From Oscillospiraceae bacterium (GTDB lineage Bacteria; Bacillota; Clostridia; Oscillospirales; Ruminococcaceae), in contig JAEDJD010000013.1 in NCBI GenBank assembly GCA_016296505.1, positions 1 through 56,086 of the forward strand: a stretch of DNA of 56,086 nucleotides. Reading direction: 5' to 3'. Made by a program: the position numbers and the translations under genes. Of this stretch, positions 18,227 through 26,080 are shown piece after piece; the first letter of the stretch is position 1; the number at the start of each line of letters is the position of its first letter. The notes beneath the pieces were generated by a model. The model was given only the letters and a program-made list of their open reading frames with translations. It was not told the origin of the DNA and did no database searches.

Positions 18227-19006
18227 TTACTTCCTGACAATTACAACCTGATGCGAAACAGCATAGGCATTGCTGAACAAAACCTCTTTTTCGAGTTCCG
18301 GCGTTACGGGGGATCTTACAATACCAACGCTGGCAGTACCGTTCTGTACTGTCGAAATAACGGAATCTGATACTACATCCGAAATCAAAAGCTCATAATC
18401 GAGGTAATCACATATTGCGTTCATCATATCAATATCAGAACCAACGATCTCATTGCCTTGATGCTCTGCATAGGGTGGGCAATTCGCATTTGTTGCCAGA
18501 ACGAGCTTGCCCTTGCTGCGGCTGAGACTTTGAAGCACTACATATGGATTTTTGCCCTGGTTTTCGCCTTCATAATTTTCCTTAATACGCTGAAGCGTCC
18601 CATCCTGCGTCAGTGCTTCAAGCGCCTCGTTCAGCTCTGCCTGCAGAGCAGTATTGTCGGATTTGACTGCGATGGCATATTCCTCAACGGCGAATTCTTC
18701 CGCGAGTATTTGAATGGCTGAATTTGTATTTGTAAAGGATTGTGCAATATTCAGATCGGCGATCACGGCGTCAATTTCGCCTAGTTCGAGCGCGTGGATG
18801 CTTTCGCCAGGCATATTATAATATTCGATCGCAGCGCCTTCAATATCTTTGACAAGGGTGCTGCCGGTTGTACCCACCTGAACGCCGATCTTTTTTCCTT
18901 TGAGATCGTCAATACTGCTTACGGTATTTATCGGGGCTGCACCGCAGCCTGTCAGGAGCAACGCTGACATCGCGAATGCAGTGATATACAAAATAGTCTT
19001 TTTCAT
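18227..19006 (-). CDS. Solute-binding lipoprotein, family 3 type, with circularly permuted domain order
   Basis: A 259-residue lipoprotein (lipobox LLTGC, Cys about residue 21). It has both halves of an amino-acid-type SBP_bac_3 domain, but in reverse order. The half that normally comes second is first: SIDDLKGKKIGVQVGTTG near residue 31, then ELGEIDAVIADL and ALTQDGTLQRIKENYEGE near 145. The half that normally comes first is last: GKLVLATNANCPPYAE near 166, NEIVGSDIDMMNAICDYL, TPELEKEVLFSNAYAVSHQVVIVRK-stop. It therefore looks like a natural circular permutation. No permease or ATPase gene is adjacent, so transport or signalling partners are unknown. A ribosome-binding site AAGGATGG precedes the ATG. 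Confidence 0.85.
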   Translation of the reverse strand: MKKTILYITAFAMSALLLTGCGAAPINTVSSIDDLKGKKIGVQVGTTGSTLVKDIEGAAIEYYNMPGESIHALELGEIDAVIADLNIAQSFTNTNSAIQILAEEFAVEEYAIAVKSDNTALQAELNEALEALTQDGTLQRIKENYEGENQGKNPYVVLQSLSRSKGKLVLATNANCPPYAEHQGNEIVGSDIDMMNAICDYLDYELLISDVVSDSVISTVQNGTASVGIVRSPVTPELEKEVLFSNAYAVSHQVVIVRK

Positions 19007-19047
19007 CTGTATTCACCATCCTTCTGATTGATAAATGATTTTTTTAT

Positions 19048-19076
19048 ATTATATCATATTTTAGAGAAAAAAGCAA
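19048..19076 (-). promoter_or_regulatory. Promoter of the binding-protein gene
   Basis: Minus strand TTGCTT (19076-19071), 17-bp spacer, TATAAT (19053-19048), about 40 bp before the start. Confidence 0.7.
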
Positions 19077-19257
19077 TGTGTTTTTTGATTTTTTTGTGCA
19101 AACCTTTGCTTGCTTTTCATGAAACCAGTACTGCCGAGCACTGCATGGGCTTCTTTTAGACCTATAGCAAAAAAATGATTGACAGGCAATATGCGAGCGT
19201 GATAATCAGCTGTCTTTATTATAGATGTTTTTCTATAGAATTGCGCGATTTCAAAAA

Positions 19258-19290
19258 ACAAAAAAACCGTTTCCTTTCAGAAACGGTTTT
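19258..19290 (-). terminator. Terminator of the tRNA-Val gene
   Basis: Immediately 3' of the tRNA on the minus strand: stem AAAACCGTTTC/GAAACGGTTTT with a short loop, followed by a T-rich tail. Confidence 0.88.
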
Positions 19291-19293
19291 GGA

Positions 19294-19367
19294 TGAGGAT
19301 GAGCGGACTTGAACCGATGACCCCCTGCATGTCAAGCAGGTACTCTAACCAACTGAGCTACACCCTC
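19294..19367 (-). tRNA. tRNA-Val (anticodon GAC)
   Basis: Cloverleaf read on the minus strand: acceptor GAGGGTG/CATCCTC, D arm GCTC...GAGT, anticodon arm CCTGC-TTGACAT-GCAGG giving anticodon GAC, five-base variable loop, T arm with TTCAAGT loop, discriminator A. The T stem has one mismatch and the acceptor one G-U pair. CCA is not encoded. It is a single tRNA gene with its own terminator. Confidence 0.88.
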
Positions 19368-19484
19368 ACAACAATCAATATTATACCATATCTTTTTTAT
19401 TTTGTCAAGTATCATTTTGAAAAAAAATTCTTTTTTTATGTAAGGCGGTATCGGCGCAGATATTCCGATACCGCCATATGCATA

Positions 19485-20231
19485 TTAGCCGTAGCGTCTG
19501 GCAGTTTGCTCAGTACGCAGCCAATCAACCGCAAAGGAGATAAATTCCGAATTTGTCATGCGGTGACCATCAGTAAACCCGAATGTCCAGCCAGTACGTT
19601 GATCGGCATTTTCCCATGCCTGCATGATTGCGTGCCGGATAGAACGCTCTACGCGCGACGGCGTACTGTGAAGCATTTCGGCAACGGTCGGATAAATCAG
19701 ATTCATCATACAGCCGCTGTGATGCTCCTGCTGAAATGCAGTTATGATTGCGCAGCGCAGATAATGAAATCCGCGCAGATTTGTCGGGATTCCAAAGCTG
19801 TGGAGCAGATGTGTGACTGCTAGCTCCGGATTACCTTTGCTGTTTGCGGACTCCTGTGCTTCTGTTCGCACGCCGCATAGTCTGTATACGTAGGAAACAA
19901 GCTCTGGAATGTTTTGCGGATAAGGAATATAATGTACACCCTGCTGCGTTAAAATCTGCGCAAGGCCGTCCTCTTTCTTGCGATACAGGACGATAATCAC
20001 TAGCTCCGAATATCGGAGCAATTCTTTTGTCAGGACAGGAATATGGATTGTCGAAGCGGTTTGATTGAGTATGAGCACATCAGTGTGCTCCCGACGGACG
20101 GCTTCTATCAGCTTGTCATGCAGCTGAAGTCTTGTTACCGCCCATTCACCGTTGTCGGCAAGCGCTGCCGCGATGTTTGCTGCGGATTCATCGCCGATAT
20201 CGCCGATGAGTATGCGTAATTGTTTGTTCAT
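19485..20231 (-). CDS. Spo0A-like transcription regulator with degenerate receiver
   Basis: A 248-residue protein. Residues of about 140-240 match the Spo0A C-terminal DNA-binding domain: LRGFHYLRCAI, MNLIYPTVAEML, STPSRVERSIRHAIMQAWE (quoted part: TPSRVERSIRHAI) and RMTNSEFISF. The N-terminal 118 residues have receiver-like order but lack the phosphorylation site: DVLILNQ has Asn56 where the phosphoacceptor Asp is expected, the acidic pocket is reduced to IGDIGDE, and the conserved Lys-Pro is YPQ. It should bind 0A boxes without the usual phosphorelay control; this is inference. Two TGTCGA-type boxes lie upstream. It is a paralogue or divergent form, not a standard Spo0A. Confidence 0.85.
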   Translation of the reverse strand: MNKQLRILIGDIGDESAANIAAALADNGEWAVTRLQLHDKLIEAVRREHTDVLILNQTASTIHIPVLTKELLRYSELVIIVLYRKKEDGLAQILTQQGVHYIPYPQNIPELVSYVYRLCGVRTEAQESANSKGNPELAVTHLLHSFGIPTNLRGFHYLRCAIITAFQQEHHSGCMMNLIYPTVAEMLHSTPSRVERSIRHAIMQAWENADQRTGWTFGFTDGHRMTNSEFISFAVDWLRTEQTARRYG

Positions 20232-20267
20232 TTTGCGACTCCTTTTGTTTAATTATCTGCATATATT

Positions 20268-20297
20268 ATTATAACAAAGAATTTGCCGTCGTGTCAA
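20268..20297 (-). promoter_or_regulatory. SigA promoter of the Spo0A-like gene
   Basis: Minus strand TTGACA (20297-20292), 18-bp spacer, TATAAT (20273-20268). Confidence 0.82.
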
Positions 20298-20327
20298 GAG
20301 AGCAATTTGCGAATTTATGTCATATAT

Positions 20328-20353
20328 TGTCGAGTTTTCTACAGTTTGTCGAA
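20328..20353 (+). promoter_or_regulatory. Possible 0A boxes between divergent genes
   Basis: TGTCGAG at 20328-20334 and the exact 0A-box core TGTCGAA at 20347-20353 lie 19 bp apart, upstream of the -35 box of the Spo0A-like gene and before the divergent membrane protein gene. Known Spo0A recognises TGTCGAA; autoregulation and control of the neighbour are inferred. Confidence 0.6.
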
Positions 20354-20413
20354 TTTGACATAGATATTTTCGGATTTCATCGCATATATTTTTGTGAAAG
20401 GGGTGGAAACAGG

Positions 20414-20917
20414 ATGCGTGAAATACTATGCGCTGTTTTGCTTTGCGGAATTCCTGTATCGTTATTATGGATGTTGGCGGTGGCAGCGCTTCTGACGGCT
20501 GTTGATTTGTCGTTTGTATATTATTCGGCTGTGGCAGCAATTCCGCTGTTATGCGGATGTATACTTGCTGGATATCGAGCCGGAAAGCGTTTGCGCAGCG
20601 GAGGGCTGCGCTGCGGTTTGCTGACTGCGTTTCTGCTGTCGGCGCTCTGGTATGCTGCTGTCTGTATTCTGAGCCGGAGACTGCATTCTCCAACGCTATT
20701 TCTGCTAAGCTTGCCCTGTGGAATGTTCGGCGGCGTATGCGGCGTCAATACCAGACTCCCTATGCCAGAGCGTCGATTGCATACGGCTAGAAGAATTCCG
20801 CTTCAGCTTGCGCTTTTTCAAAATGCGGCGGCTGGAATTCGCAGAGTCAGCAGAATGAAACGCCGAAACGCCGTGATAATTCGTGATGAAATAGACGCAG
20901 GGCAAGCAAAATATTGA
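20414..20917 (+). CDS. TIGR04086-type four-helix membrane protein
   Basis: A 167-residue membrane protein with four hydrophobic segments at roughly residues 3-28, 32-54, 64-86 and 91-112, then a basic cytoplasmic tail rich in Arg. Glycines in the helices (CGCILAGYRAGKRLR, PCGMFGGVCG) fit the small YrzE/TIGR04086 family of unknown function found in spore-forming Firmicutes and relatives. The ATG at 20414 follows AAAGGGGTGG; the upstream in-frame start at 20291 would place 40 soluble residues across the promoter region and is rejected. It is divergent from the Spo0A-like gene and shares the region containing the 0A boxes. Confidence 0.72.
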   Translation: MREILCAVLLCGIPVSLLWMLAVAALLTAVDLSFVYYSAVAAIPLLCGCILAGYRAGKRLRSGGLRCGLLTAFLLSALWYAAVCILSRRLHSPTLFLLSLPCGMFGGVCGVNTRLPMPERRLHTARRIPLQLALFQNAAAGIRRVSRMKRRNAVIIRDEIDAGQAKY

Positions 20918-20988
20918 TTACAAATCTGCGCAAGTGGTGTGAAATTTTGTGCATACATACAAAGAATGTGAAAAGATGAAGAAAACCC

Positions 20989-21016
20989 TTGATTTTTTTC
21001 TAAAACATGGTACAAT
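20989..21016 (+). promoter_or_regulatory. SigA promoter of groESL
   Basis: TTGATT (20989-20994), 16-bp spacer, TACAAT (21011-21016). The CIRCE operator begins five bases downstream. Confidence 0.8.
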
Positions 21017-21020
21017 AGAT

Positions 21021-21070
21021 TTAGCACTCAGATATACAGAGTGCTAAGATTCTCTCGCAGAGAGTGCTAA
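21021..21070 (+). promoter_or_regulatory. CIRCE operator (HrcA site) with an extra half-site
   Basis: A perfect CIRCE, TTAGCACTC-N9-GAGTGCTAA, occupies 21021-21047. A second copy of the right arm, GAGTGCTAA, lies at 21062-21070, 23 bp after the first. HrcA represses heat-shock operons through CIRCE, so heat-shock control of groESL is expected. Confidence 0.95.
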
Positions 21071-21124
21071 ACGACCGGAAGCCGGTTTATCGGTCTTCCG
21101 AATATAGAACAGGAGGAATCTATC

Positions 21125-21409
21125 ATGACTATTAAACCTTTGGCTGACAGAGTTGTGATCCGTATGACGGAGGCTGAGGAAACCACAAAGGGCGGCATCA
21201 TTCTGACCGCTTCTGCACAGGAAAAACCGCAGGTTGCGGAAGTCGTTGCGGTTGGTCCCGGCGGCGTCGTGGAGGGTAAGGATATCACGATGTATGTAAA
21301 GGTCGGCGACAAGGTGCTGCTCAGTAAGTATGCAGGCACAGAGGTTAAGCTGGACGGTCAGGAGTATACGATTGTCAAGCAGAACGATATTCTCGCAATC
21401 GTTGAGTAA
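21125..21409 (+). CDS. groES: Co-chaperonin GroES
   Basis: A 94-residue Hsp10 protein that caps the GroEL folding chamber. It begins TIKPLADRVVIR, contains the mobile loop EETTKGGIILTASAQEKPQ (residues of about 19-37) and ends with the conserved EYTIVKQNDILAIVE. AGGAGG lies ten bases before the ATG. It is the first gene of the CIRCE-controlled operon, 48 bp before groEL. Confidence 0.98.
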   Translation: MTIKPLADRVVIRMTEAEETTKGGIILTASAQEKPQVAEVVAVGPGGVVEGKDITMYVKVGDKVLLSKYAGTEVKLDGQEYTIVKQNDILAIVE

Positions 21410-21457
21410 TCAACGCTGATTCTTTGATTTGCTGATTCTGAAAGGAGCTTATATATC

Positions 21458-23083
21458 ATGGCAAAAGATCTGAAATACGGTGAAGAAGCTAGAAAGGCGC
21501 TTCAGGCTGGTATTGACAAGTTGGCGGATACCGTCAAGATTACGCTCGGTCCGAAGGGTAGAAATGTTGTGCTCGATAAGAAATTCGGCGCACCGCTGAT
21601 TACCAATGACGGCGTGACCATTGCAAAGGAAATCGAGCTTGAGGACGCGTTTGAAAATATGGGAGCACAGCTCGTCAAAGAGGTTTCCGTCAAGACAAAC
21701 GACGCTGCTGGCGATGGTACTACAACCGCTACATTGCTTGCACAGGCAATCGTTCGAGAGGGTATGAAGAATATCGCAGCAGGCGCAAATCCGATGATCC
21801 TGAAAAAAGGCTTGGATAAGGCTGTCGCGACCGCTGTTGAAACCGTCAAGTCGAATTCCAAGACTGTTGACGGCAGTGCGGATATCGCAAGAGTTGCAAC
21901 GATTTCCTCTGCTGATGAGACCATCGGTAAGCTGATCGCCGAGGCGATGGAGAAGGTCTCTAAGGATGGCGTTATCACGATTGAAGAATCCAAGACCGCT
22001 GAAACCTACAGCGAGGTCGTTGAGGGTATGCAGTTTGACCGCGGCTATGTCAGTCCGTATATGGTCACTGATACCGATAAAATGGAAGCTGTTTATGACG
22101 ACGCATTCCTGCTGATTACTGATAAGAAGATTTCGAGCATTCAGGAGATCCTGCCGCTGCTTGAGCAGATCGTCCAGAGTGGTAAGCGTCTGGTTATCAT
22201 CGCTGAGGATGTCGAGGGCGAGGCTCTGACCACGCTGATCCTGAACAATCTCCGCGGTACATTTAAGTGCGCTGCAATTAAGGCTCCGGGCTTCGGTGAT
22301 CGCCGCAAGGAAATGCTTAAGGATATCGCAACATTGACCGGCGGCGAGGTAATTACCGCTGATCTGGGTCTTGAGCTGAAGGATACACAGCTCACACAGC
22401 TCGGTCGTGCGCGTCAGGTTGTCATCTCCAAGGAGAATACGATTATTGTTGACGGCGCAGGCGAGTCCGCTGCAATTCAGGCAAGAGTTGCACAGATCCG
22501 CGCTGAGATCGAGAACTCTACCTCCGATTTCGACCGCGAAAAGCTGCAGGAGCGTCTTGCAAAGCTCGTCGGCGGCGTTGCGGTGATCAAGGTCGGCGCT
22601 CCGACTGAGATCGAAATGAAGGAGAAGAAGCTCCGTGTTGAGGACGCACTCGCTGCAACGAAGGCTGCTGTCGAGGAAGGCATTGTCGCTGGCGGCGGTG
22701 TTGCACTGCTGAACGCTGCGGACGCTGTCTCCAAGCTTGTTGAGTCTTTGGAAGGCGATGAAAAGACTGGTGCGAAGATTATTCTTCGTGCACTGGAGGA
22801 GCCGATTCGCCAGATCGCTGCAAACGCAGGTCTGGAAGGCTCTGTGATTATTGAGAACATCAAGCGTGCAAATAAGACCGGCTATGGATTCAATGCTTAC
22901 TCTGAGGAGTATGTTGATATGATTTCTGCTGGTATCGTTGATCCGACTAAGGTGACTCGCTCTGCACTTGAGAATGCGGCTTCCGTTGCTGCTATGGTGC
23001 TGACAACCGAGAGCCTTGTTACCGATATCAAAGAGCCGCTTCCGCCTGCACCGGCTATGCCTGCCGGCGGCATGGACTATTGA
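21458..23083 (+). CDS. groEL: Chaperonin GroEL
   Basis: A 541-residue Hsp60 subunit of the ATP-driven folding chamber. Key motifs are present: TLGPKGRNVVLDK near residue 29, NDGVTIAKEIEL near 50, GDGTTTATLLAQ near 86 (ATP site with Asp87), APGFGDRRKEML near 274 and VAGGGVALLNA near 412. Full length for the family. It ends PAGGMDY with only one Gly-Gly-Met instead of a longer repeat. AAAGGAG precedes the ATG. It is transcribed with groES from the CIRCE promoter and followed by a strong terminator. Confidence 0.98.
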   Translation: MAKDLKYGEEARKALQAGIDKLADTVKITLGPKGRNVVLDKKFGAPLITNDGVTIAKEIELEDAFENMGAQLVKEVSVKTNDAAGDGTTTATLLAQAIVREGMKNIAAGANPMILKKGLDKAVATAVETVKSNSKTVDGSADIARVATISSADETIGKLIAEAMEKVSKDGVITIEESKTAETYSEVVEGMQFDRGYVSPYMVTDTDKMEAVYDDAFLLITDKKISSIQEILPLLEQIVQSGKRLVIIAEDVEGEALTTLILNNLRGTFKCAAIKAPGFGDRRKEMLKDIATLTGGEVITADLGLELKDTQLTQLGRARQVVISKENTIIVDGAGESAAIQARVAQIRAEIENSTSDFDREKLQERLAKLVGGVAVIKVGAPTEIEMKEKKLRVEDALAATKAAVEEGIVAGGGVALLNAADAVSKLVESLEGDEKTGAKIILRALEEPIRQIAANAGLEGSVIIENIKRANKTGYGFNAYSEEYVDMISAGIVDPTKVTRSALENAASVAAMVLTTESLVTDIKEPLPPAPAMPAGGMDY

Positions 23084-23092
23084 TTATAAAAC

Positions 23093-23135
23093 AAATAACC
23101 GCGGAATCACAGCGATGTGTATTCCGCGGTTATTT
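23093..23135. terminator. Bidirectional terminator between groEL and the VanZ-like gene
   Basis: Inverted repeat AAATAACCGCGGAAT/ATTCCGCGGTTATTT with a GC-containing loop; it lies between convergent genes and can serve both. Confidence 0.88.
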
Positions 23136-23137
23136 AT

Positions 23138-23668
23138 TTATGAATGATTCTTTTGGCGTTTGAAAATCCGGCGGCGAACCAGAGCTGCGGCAGTCAGCAG
23201 CAGGATGCCTAGAAGTGCGCCGCTGAAATCAATACAGATATCGCGCAGCTCGCAGCTTCTTCCGGGAACATATCGTTGATGAAATTCATCGCTGCACGCA
23301 TAGAGTAACGCACAAAGCGCCGGCAGAATTATCACTTCTTTTGTGATTGCCTGCCGGCTATCTGATATGCATTTTCGGTGTTGTCTTGCCGTTGCGGTGA
23401 GGAGGATACCGAGAATGGTATATTCGGAAAAATGTCCGCATTTTCGGAATATTGTATGCAGACCGTTGAAAATAGAATACTGTTCGTTGGCTGTACGGTC
23501 TTTCCAATGCGGAATGATAGCCGCCAATAGCGTTTTCAGCAGGTTTCCACTCATGCTGCTGGATTTATTTGCAGCCTGTGCAGAAAACCAGAATATTACA
23601 CCCATCCAGAGCAGCGTCAGCAAAATCAGACACGCAAGAAAATTCGTTTCGCGTCTTATTTTTCCCAA
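23138..23668 (-). CDS. VanZ-family membrane protein
   Basis: A 176-residue protein with four hydrophobic segments (about 10-30, 77-92, 110-125 and 145-163). VanZ-family landmarks are visible: FSAQ near residue 28, KCGHFSEYTILGILL near 76 and the polar loop SDEFHQRYVPGRSCELRDICID (quoted part: SDEFHQRYVPGR) near 127. The family is widespread; one founder member gives low-level teicoplanin resistance, but most have no known role. The start is TTG 23668, inside the last codons of the preceding coiled-coil gene, and the ribosome-binding site is weak, so the start is less certain. Confidence 0.83.
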   Translation of the reverse strand: MGKIRRETNFLACLILLTLLWMGVIFWFSAQAANKSSSMSGNLLKTLLAAIIPHWKDRTANEQYSIFNGLHTIFRKCGHFSEYTILGILLTATARQHRKCISDSRQAITKEVIILPALCALLYACSDEFHQRYVPGRSCELRDICIDFSGALLGILLLTAAALVRRRIFKRQKNHS

Positions 23669-24099
23669 GTGCTTTTCTCGCGTTTGATATCCTGCAGCAA
23701 CTGACCGAGCTTTGATTCAGTTGCAGTCAGGGATTGCAATACGAACGAGGTTGTTGCCTCTTTGGTATCCTCGCACTTGGTTTTGGTTTTTGCAAGGATT
23801 TCGTGTGCGCGTTTCTTCGCTTCTTCAACGATCGAATTCTCCGCCACAAGCGCTTTGGCACGATCTTCCGCGCCGCGGATAATCTTCTCCGCATTTGCCT
23901 GTGCCTCTTTCATGATACGGTCGCAGTCATAGTCGATGGTCTGCGCACGTTTCATTTCCTTTGGCATATTAAGGCGGATATCGTTGACAAGCTCACGGAA
24001 ACGGTCGCCGTCAATGACGATCTTATGCGCGGCAAACGGAAATACCTTCGCATTGTCAAGAAGGTCATCCATTTCGTCAAGAACATCAAATATACTCAT
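23656..24099 (-). CDS. Coiled-coil protein next to coaD (DivIVA/ATP-synthase-subunit-like)
   Basis: A 147-residue cytoplasmic protein. The first about 60 residues form a short folded start (MSIFDVLDEMDDLLDNAKVF in part), and residues of about 60-145 are a long charged helix rich in Ala, Glu and Lys (MKEAQANAEKIIRGAEDRAKA in part), a likely coiled coil. Similar proteins beside coaD in Firmicutes are often annotated as ATPase or DivIVA-like without proven function. Its ATG overlaps the coaD stop (ATGA at 24099-24096), so it is cotranscribed with coaD. Confidence 0.75.
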   Translation of the reverse strand: MSIFDVLDEMDDLLDNAKVFPFAAHKIVIDGDRFRELVNDIRLNMPKEMKRAQTIDYDCDRIMKEAQANAEKIIRGAEDRAKALVAENSIVEEAKKRAHEILAKTKTKCEDTKEATTSFVLQSLTATESKLGQLLQDIKREKSTWEK

Positions 24100-24689
24100 T
24101 CTGATTCTTCCTTTCCGATTGCGTTTACAAATTGCTGCACCTGCCGGATCTCCTGTGCACTGGCTGCTTTTCCGGAAGGCGATTGGTTCTGTGGTTTGCG
24201 CAGTCGCTCTGCGATGACGGAGAGAATTTCTGCCGGAACGAAGCTGCTGATATCGCCGCCGAGCGTGGCGATTTGCTTGACAATACTTGAGCTGAGATAC
24301 ATATTCTCTGCTGCTGTTGTGAGGAATACGGTTTCTGCGCTGGGAACCAGCTTTTTATTACCGAGCGCCATCTGGAATTCGTATTCAAAGTCTGTGACAG
24401 CGCGCAGACCTTTTACGATTGCATGAGCGCCAACTCTGCGGACATAATCCGCGAGCAGCTCATCCTCTAAAATGTCAATGACAATATTATCAAAGCCTGT
24501 TGTGACTTTTTCGATCATGAGTAGACGCTCTGTAAGCGTGAACGCTGGACGTTTATCGAGATTCGCGGAAACAAGAACGATTACTTTATCAAAGAGCTTT
24601 GTGGCTCTGCTGATGATATCCAGATGTCCGAATGTAACCGGGTCGAAGCTACCGGGACAGACTGCTAAACGGCGATGTTGTTCACTCAT
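24096..24689 (-). CDS. coaD: Phosphopantetheine adenylyltransferase
   Basis: A 197-residue enzyme of coenzyme A synthesis that joins ATP and 4'-phosphopantetheine to dephospho-CoA. The nucleotidyltransferase motif CPGSFDPVTFGHLDII begins at residue 11, KGLRAVTDFEYEFQMA near 93, and the second ATP motif YLSSSIVKQIA near 131. The family is normally about 160 residues; here a polar tail of about 35 residues (from PQNQSPSGKAA) is added at the C-terminus, which looks dispensable. It follows rsmD by 60 bp, the usual neighbour in Firmicutes. Confidence 0.96.
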   Translation of the reverse strand: MSEQHRRLAVCPGSFDPVTFGHLDIISRATKLFDKVIVLVSANLDKRPAFTLTERLLMIEKVTTGFDNIVIDILEDELLADYVRRVGAHAIVKGLRAVTDFEYEFQMALGNKKLVPSAETVFLTTAAENMYLSSSIVKQIATLGGDISSFVPAEILSVIAERLRKPQNQSPSGKAASAQEIRQVQQFVNAIGKEESE

Positions 24690-24749
24690 TTTCGATGTCC
24701 TTTCTGCTTTGCGTCAGAGATTGTCTGCGCCGACTGTGCTGCACCGGCG

Positions 24750-25301
24750 TTATTCCGCGTCTTCATCGGTATTCCGGTAAACACTTATTATTATTTTACC
24801 ATATTTTTTCTGCTTTTGCAAGTCAAAATGCAGAATTCTCTGAGATAATTTGCATTCCGGTTCGTGTTCGCAGACGATTATTCCATTTTTCTGTAATTTT
24901 TCCGCGAGAATTGGCAGGATTTGCGCAAGAATATCATGATGATAGGGCGGATCGAGGAATGCAATGTCAAAACGCTCTGTTGTACGCTGTAGAAAGCTGA
25001 TTGCGTCTGATTTGAGTATCGTCGCCTGATCTGCAAAGCCGCAGTTTTTGACATTCTGCCGGATGCAGTTGATCGCACGTTGATCGGCGTCAATCAATGT
25101 TGCACGCGCGGCGCCGCGACTGAGCGCCTCGATCGCCATTTGTCCGCTGCCTGCGAACAGATCAATTACATTGGCGCCGGGGAATTCAAATTGCAGCGAG
25201 GAACAAATCGCTTCCTTGACCTTGTCTGTTGTCGGACGGGTATCTAGTCCCTCCGGCGTAATCAGGCGCCTGCCGCGCGCCGTTCCGGTGATAACACGCA
25301 T
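24750..25301 (-). CDS. rsmD: 16S rRNA (guanine(966)-N(2))-methyltransferase RsmD
   Basis: A 183-residue SAM-dependent methyltransferase acting on the small-subunit rRNA. It starts MRVITGTARGRRL, with the SAM-binding loop VIDLFAGSGQMAIEALSRGA near residue 45 and the catalytic DPPY motif (FLDPPYHHD) near 115. GGAGAACAAT lies just before the ATG. The rsmD-coaD order matches Firmicutes convention. Confidence 0.96.
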   Translation of the reverse strand: MRVITGTARGRRLITPEGLDTRPTTDKVKEAICSSLQFEFPGANVIDLFAGSGQMAIEALSRGAARATLIDADQRAINCIRQNVKNCGFADQATILKSDAISFLQRTTERFDIAFLDPPYHHDILAQILPILAEKLQKNGIIVCEHEPECKLSQRILHFDLQKQKKYGKIIISVYRNTDEDAE

Positions 25302-25432
25302 ATTGTTCTCCTTCGGTTTTAAAATGATATTGAGGTTTGAGATTGCTTTCTGCCCAGAACAAGTAGTCCTCCTCCTGAATACACGTTGGTATGGGGAGCT
25401 TCTTTTTCATATTGTTTCCCCAACGTATGGTT

Positions 25433-26017
25433 TCACGAAAGACCGGATTCCATCCGCCGGATGAGCAGATTGCCATTTTGCTTCAGCCATTGATTGCAGC
25501 GATCGTAATCGGGAAACGACTTGTAAACAGCTTCATAAAACTGCTTTCCGTGGTTCGCGTACAGCCGGTGACACAGTTCATGGACAATCACACTGTCGAG
25601 CACTTCCGGCGGTGCTTCCATCAATAGACAATTAAAGTTCAGGTTGCCTTCTGCGGTACAGCTTCCCCATCGTGTTTTCTGATTGCGGATGGTGATGCGC
25701 CCGTAGGTCACACCGATGATATTTGCATAATAGGCGACGCGCTGCGGAATGATCTCCGCTGCTCGGTGCGCCATATTGCGGATATCTGCCTGCGAGAACG
25801 GTGGGAGTGCCGCAAGCTGTTGATTTTGCGCTAGCCGCTTCTGCACATGAAACTCGATGATTGACGCCTTTTCGGACAGAAAACGCTGAATATCATGCGT
25901 TTGCATTTTTTGCGGCGCTCGTACTATGACGCTGCCATCCGGCATGATTTCCGCTGCCAGAGAGCGTCTGTTGCTGCGGATGAGTGTGATTGCGGTTGAG
26001 ATGCCTTTGATTTGCAT
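25433..26017 (-). CDS. YgjP-like (M48-type, DUF45) metallopeptidase domain protein
   Basis: A 194-residue cytoplasmic protein with the YgjP/DUF45 pattern: KTRWGSCTAEGNLNFNCLL (in part) near residue 113 and the zinc motif VIVHELCHRLYANHGKQFY (in part HELCHRLYANH) near 144-155, followed by a third ligand region. This family has a HExxH-type zinc site and is thought to be a peptidase, but no substrate is established. A terminator for the upstream LRAT gene lies about 30 bp before it, and rsmD follows after 131 bp. Confidence 0.88.
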   Translation of the reverse strand: MQIKGISTAITLIRSNRRSLAAEIMPDGSVIVRAPQKMQTHDIQRFLSEKASIIEFHVQKRLAQNQQLAALPPFSQADIRNMAHRAAEIIPQRVAYYANIIGVTYGRITIRNQKTRWGSCTAEGNLNFNCLLMEAPPEVLDSVIVHELCHRLYANHGKQFYEAVYKSFPDYDRCNQWLKQNGNLLIRRMESGLS

Positions 26018-26041
26018 GATTCCTCCCGTGTTCGGACAGAA

Positions 26042-26071
26042 ATTCCCGACAGGCTTATGTCTGCCGGGAAT
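26042..26071 (-). terminator. Terminator after the LRAT-domain gene
   Basis: Stem ATTCCCG-CAG/CTG-CGGGAAT with one mismatch and a short loop, followed on the minus strand by TTTCTGT; moderate T tract. Confidence 0.6.
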
Positions 26072-26080
26072 GATTGTATC

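Noticed and set aside
19061..19261. 66-codon minus-strand frame between the binding protein and tRNA-Val
   Set aside because: Overlaps the promoter of the binding-protein gene and the tRNA terminator region, with no ribosome-binding site and no recognisable features.
25186..25411. Short minus-strand frame starting MKKKLPIPTCIQEEDYLFW between the YgjP-like gene and rsmD
   Set aside because: Its first 30 codons look protein-like and GGGGAA precedes the ATG, but it would overlap rsmD by more than 110 bp out of frame. It may be a gene remnant; not strong enough to call.
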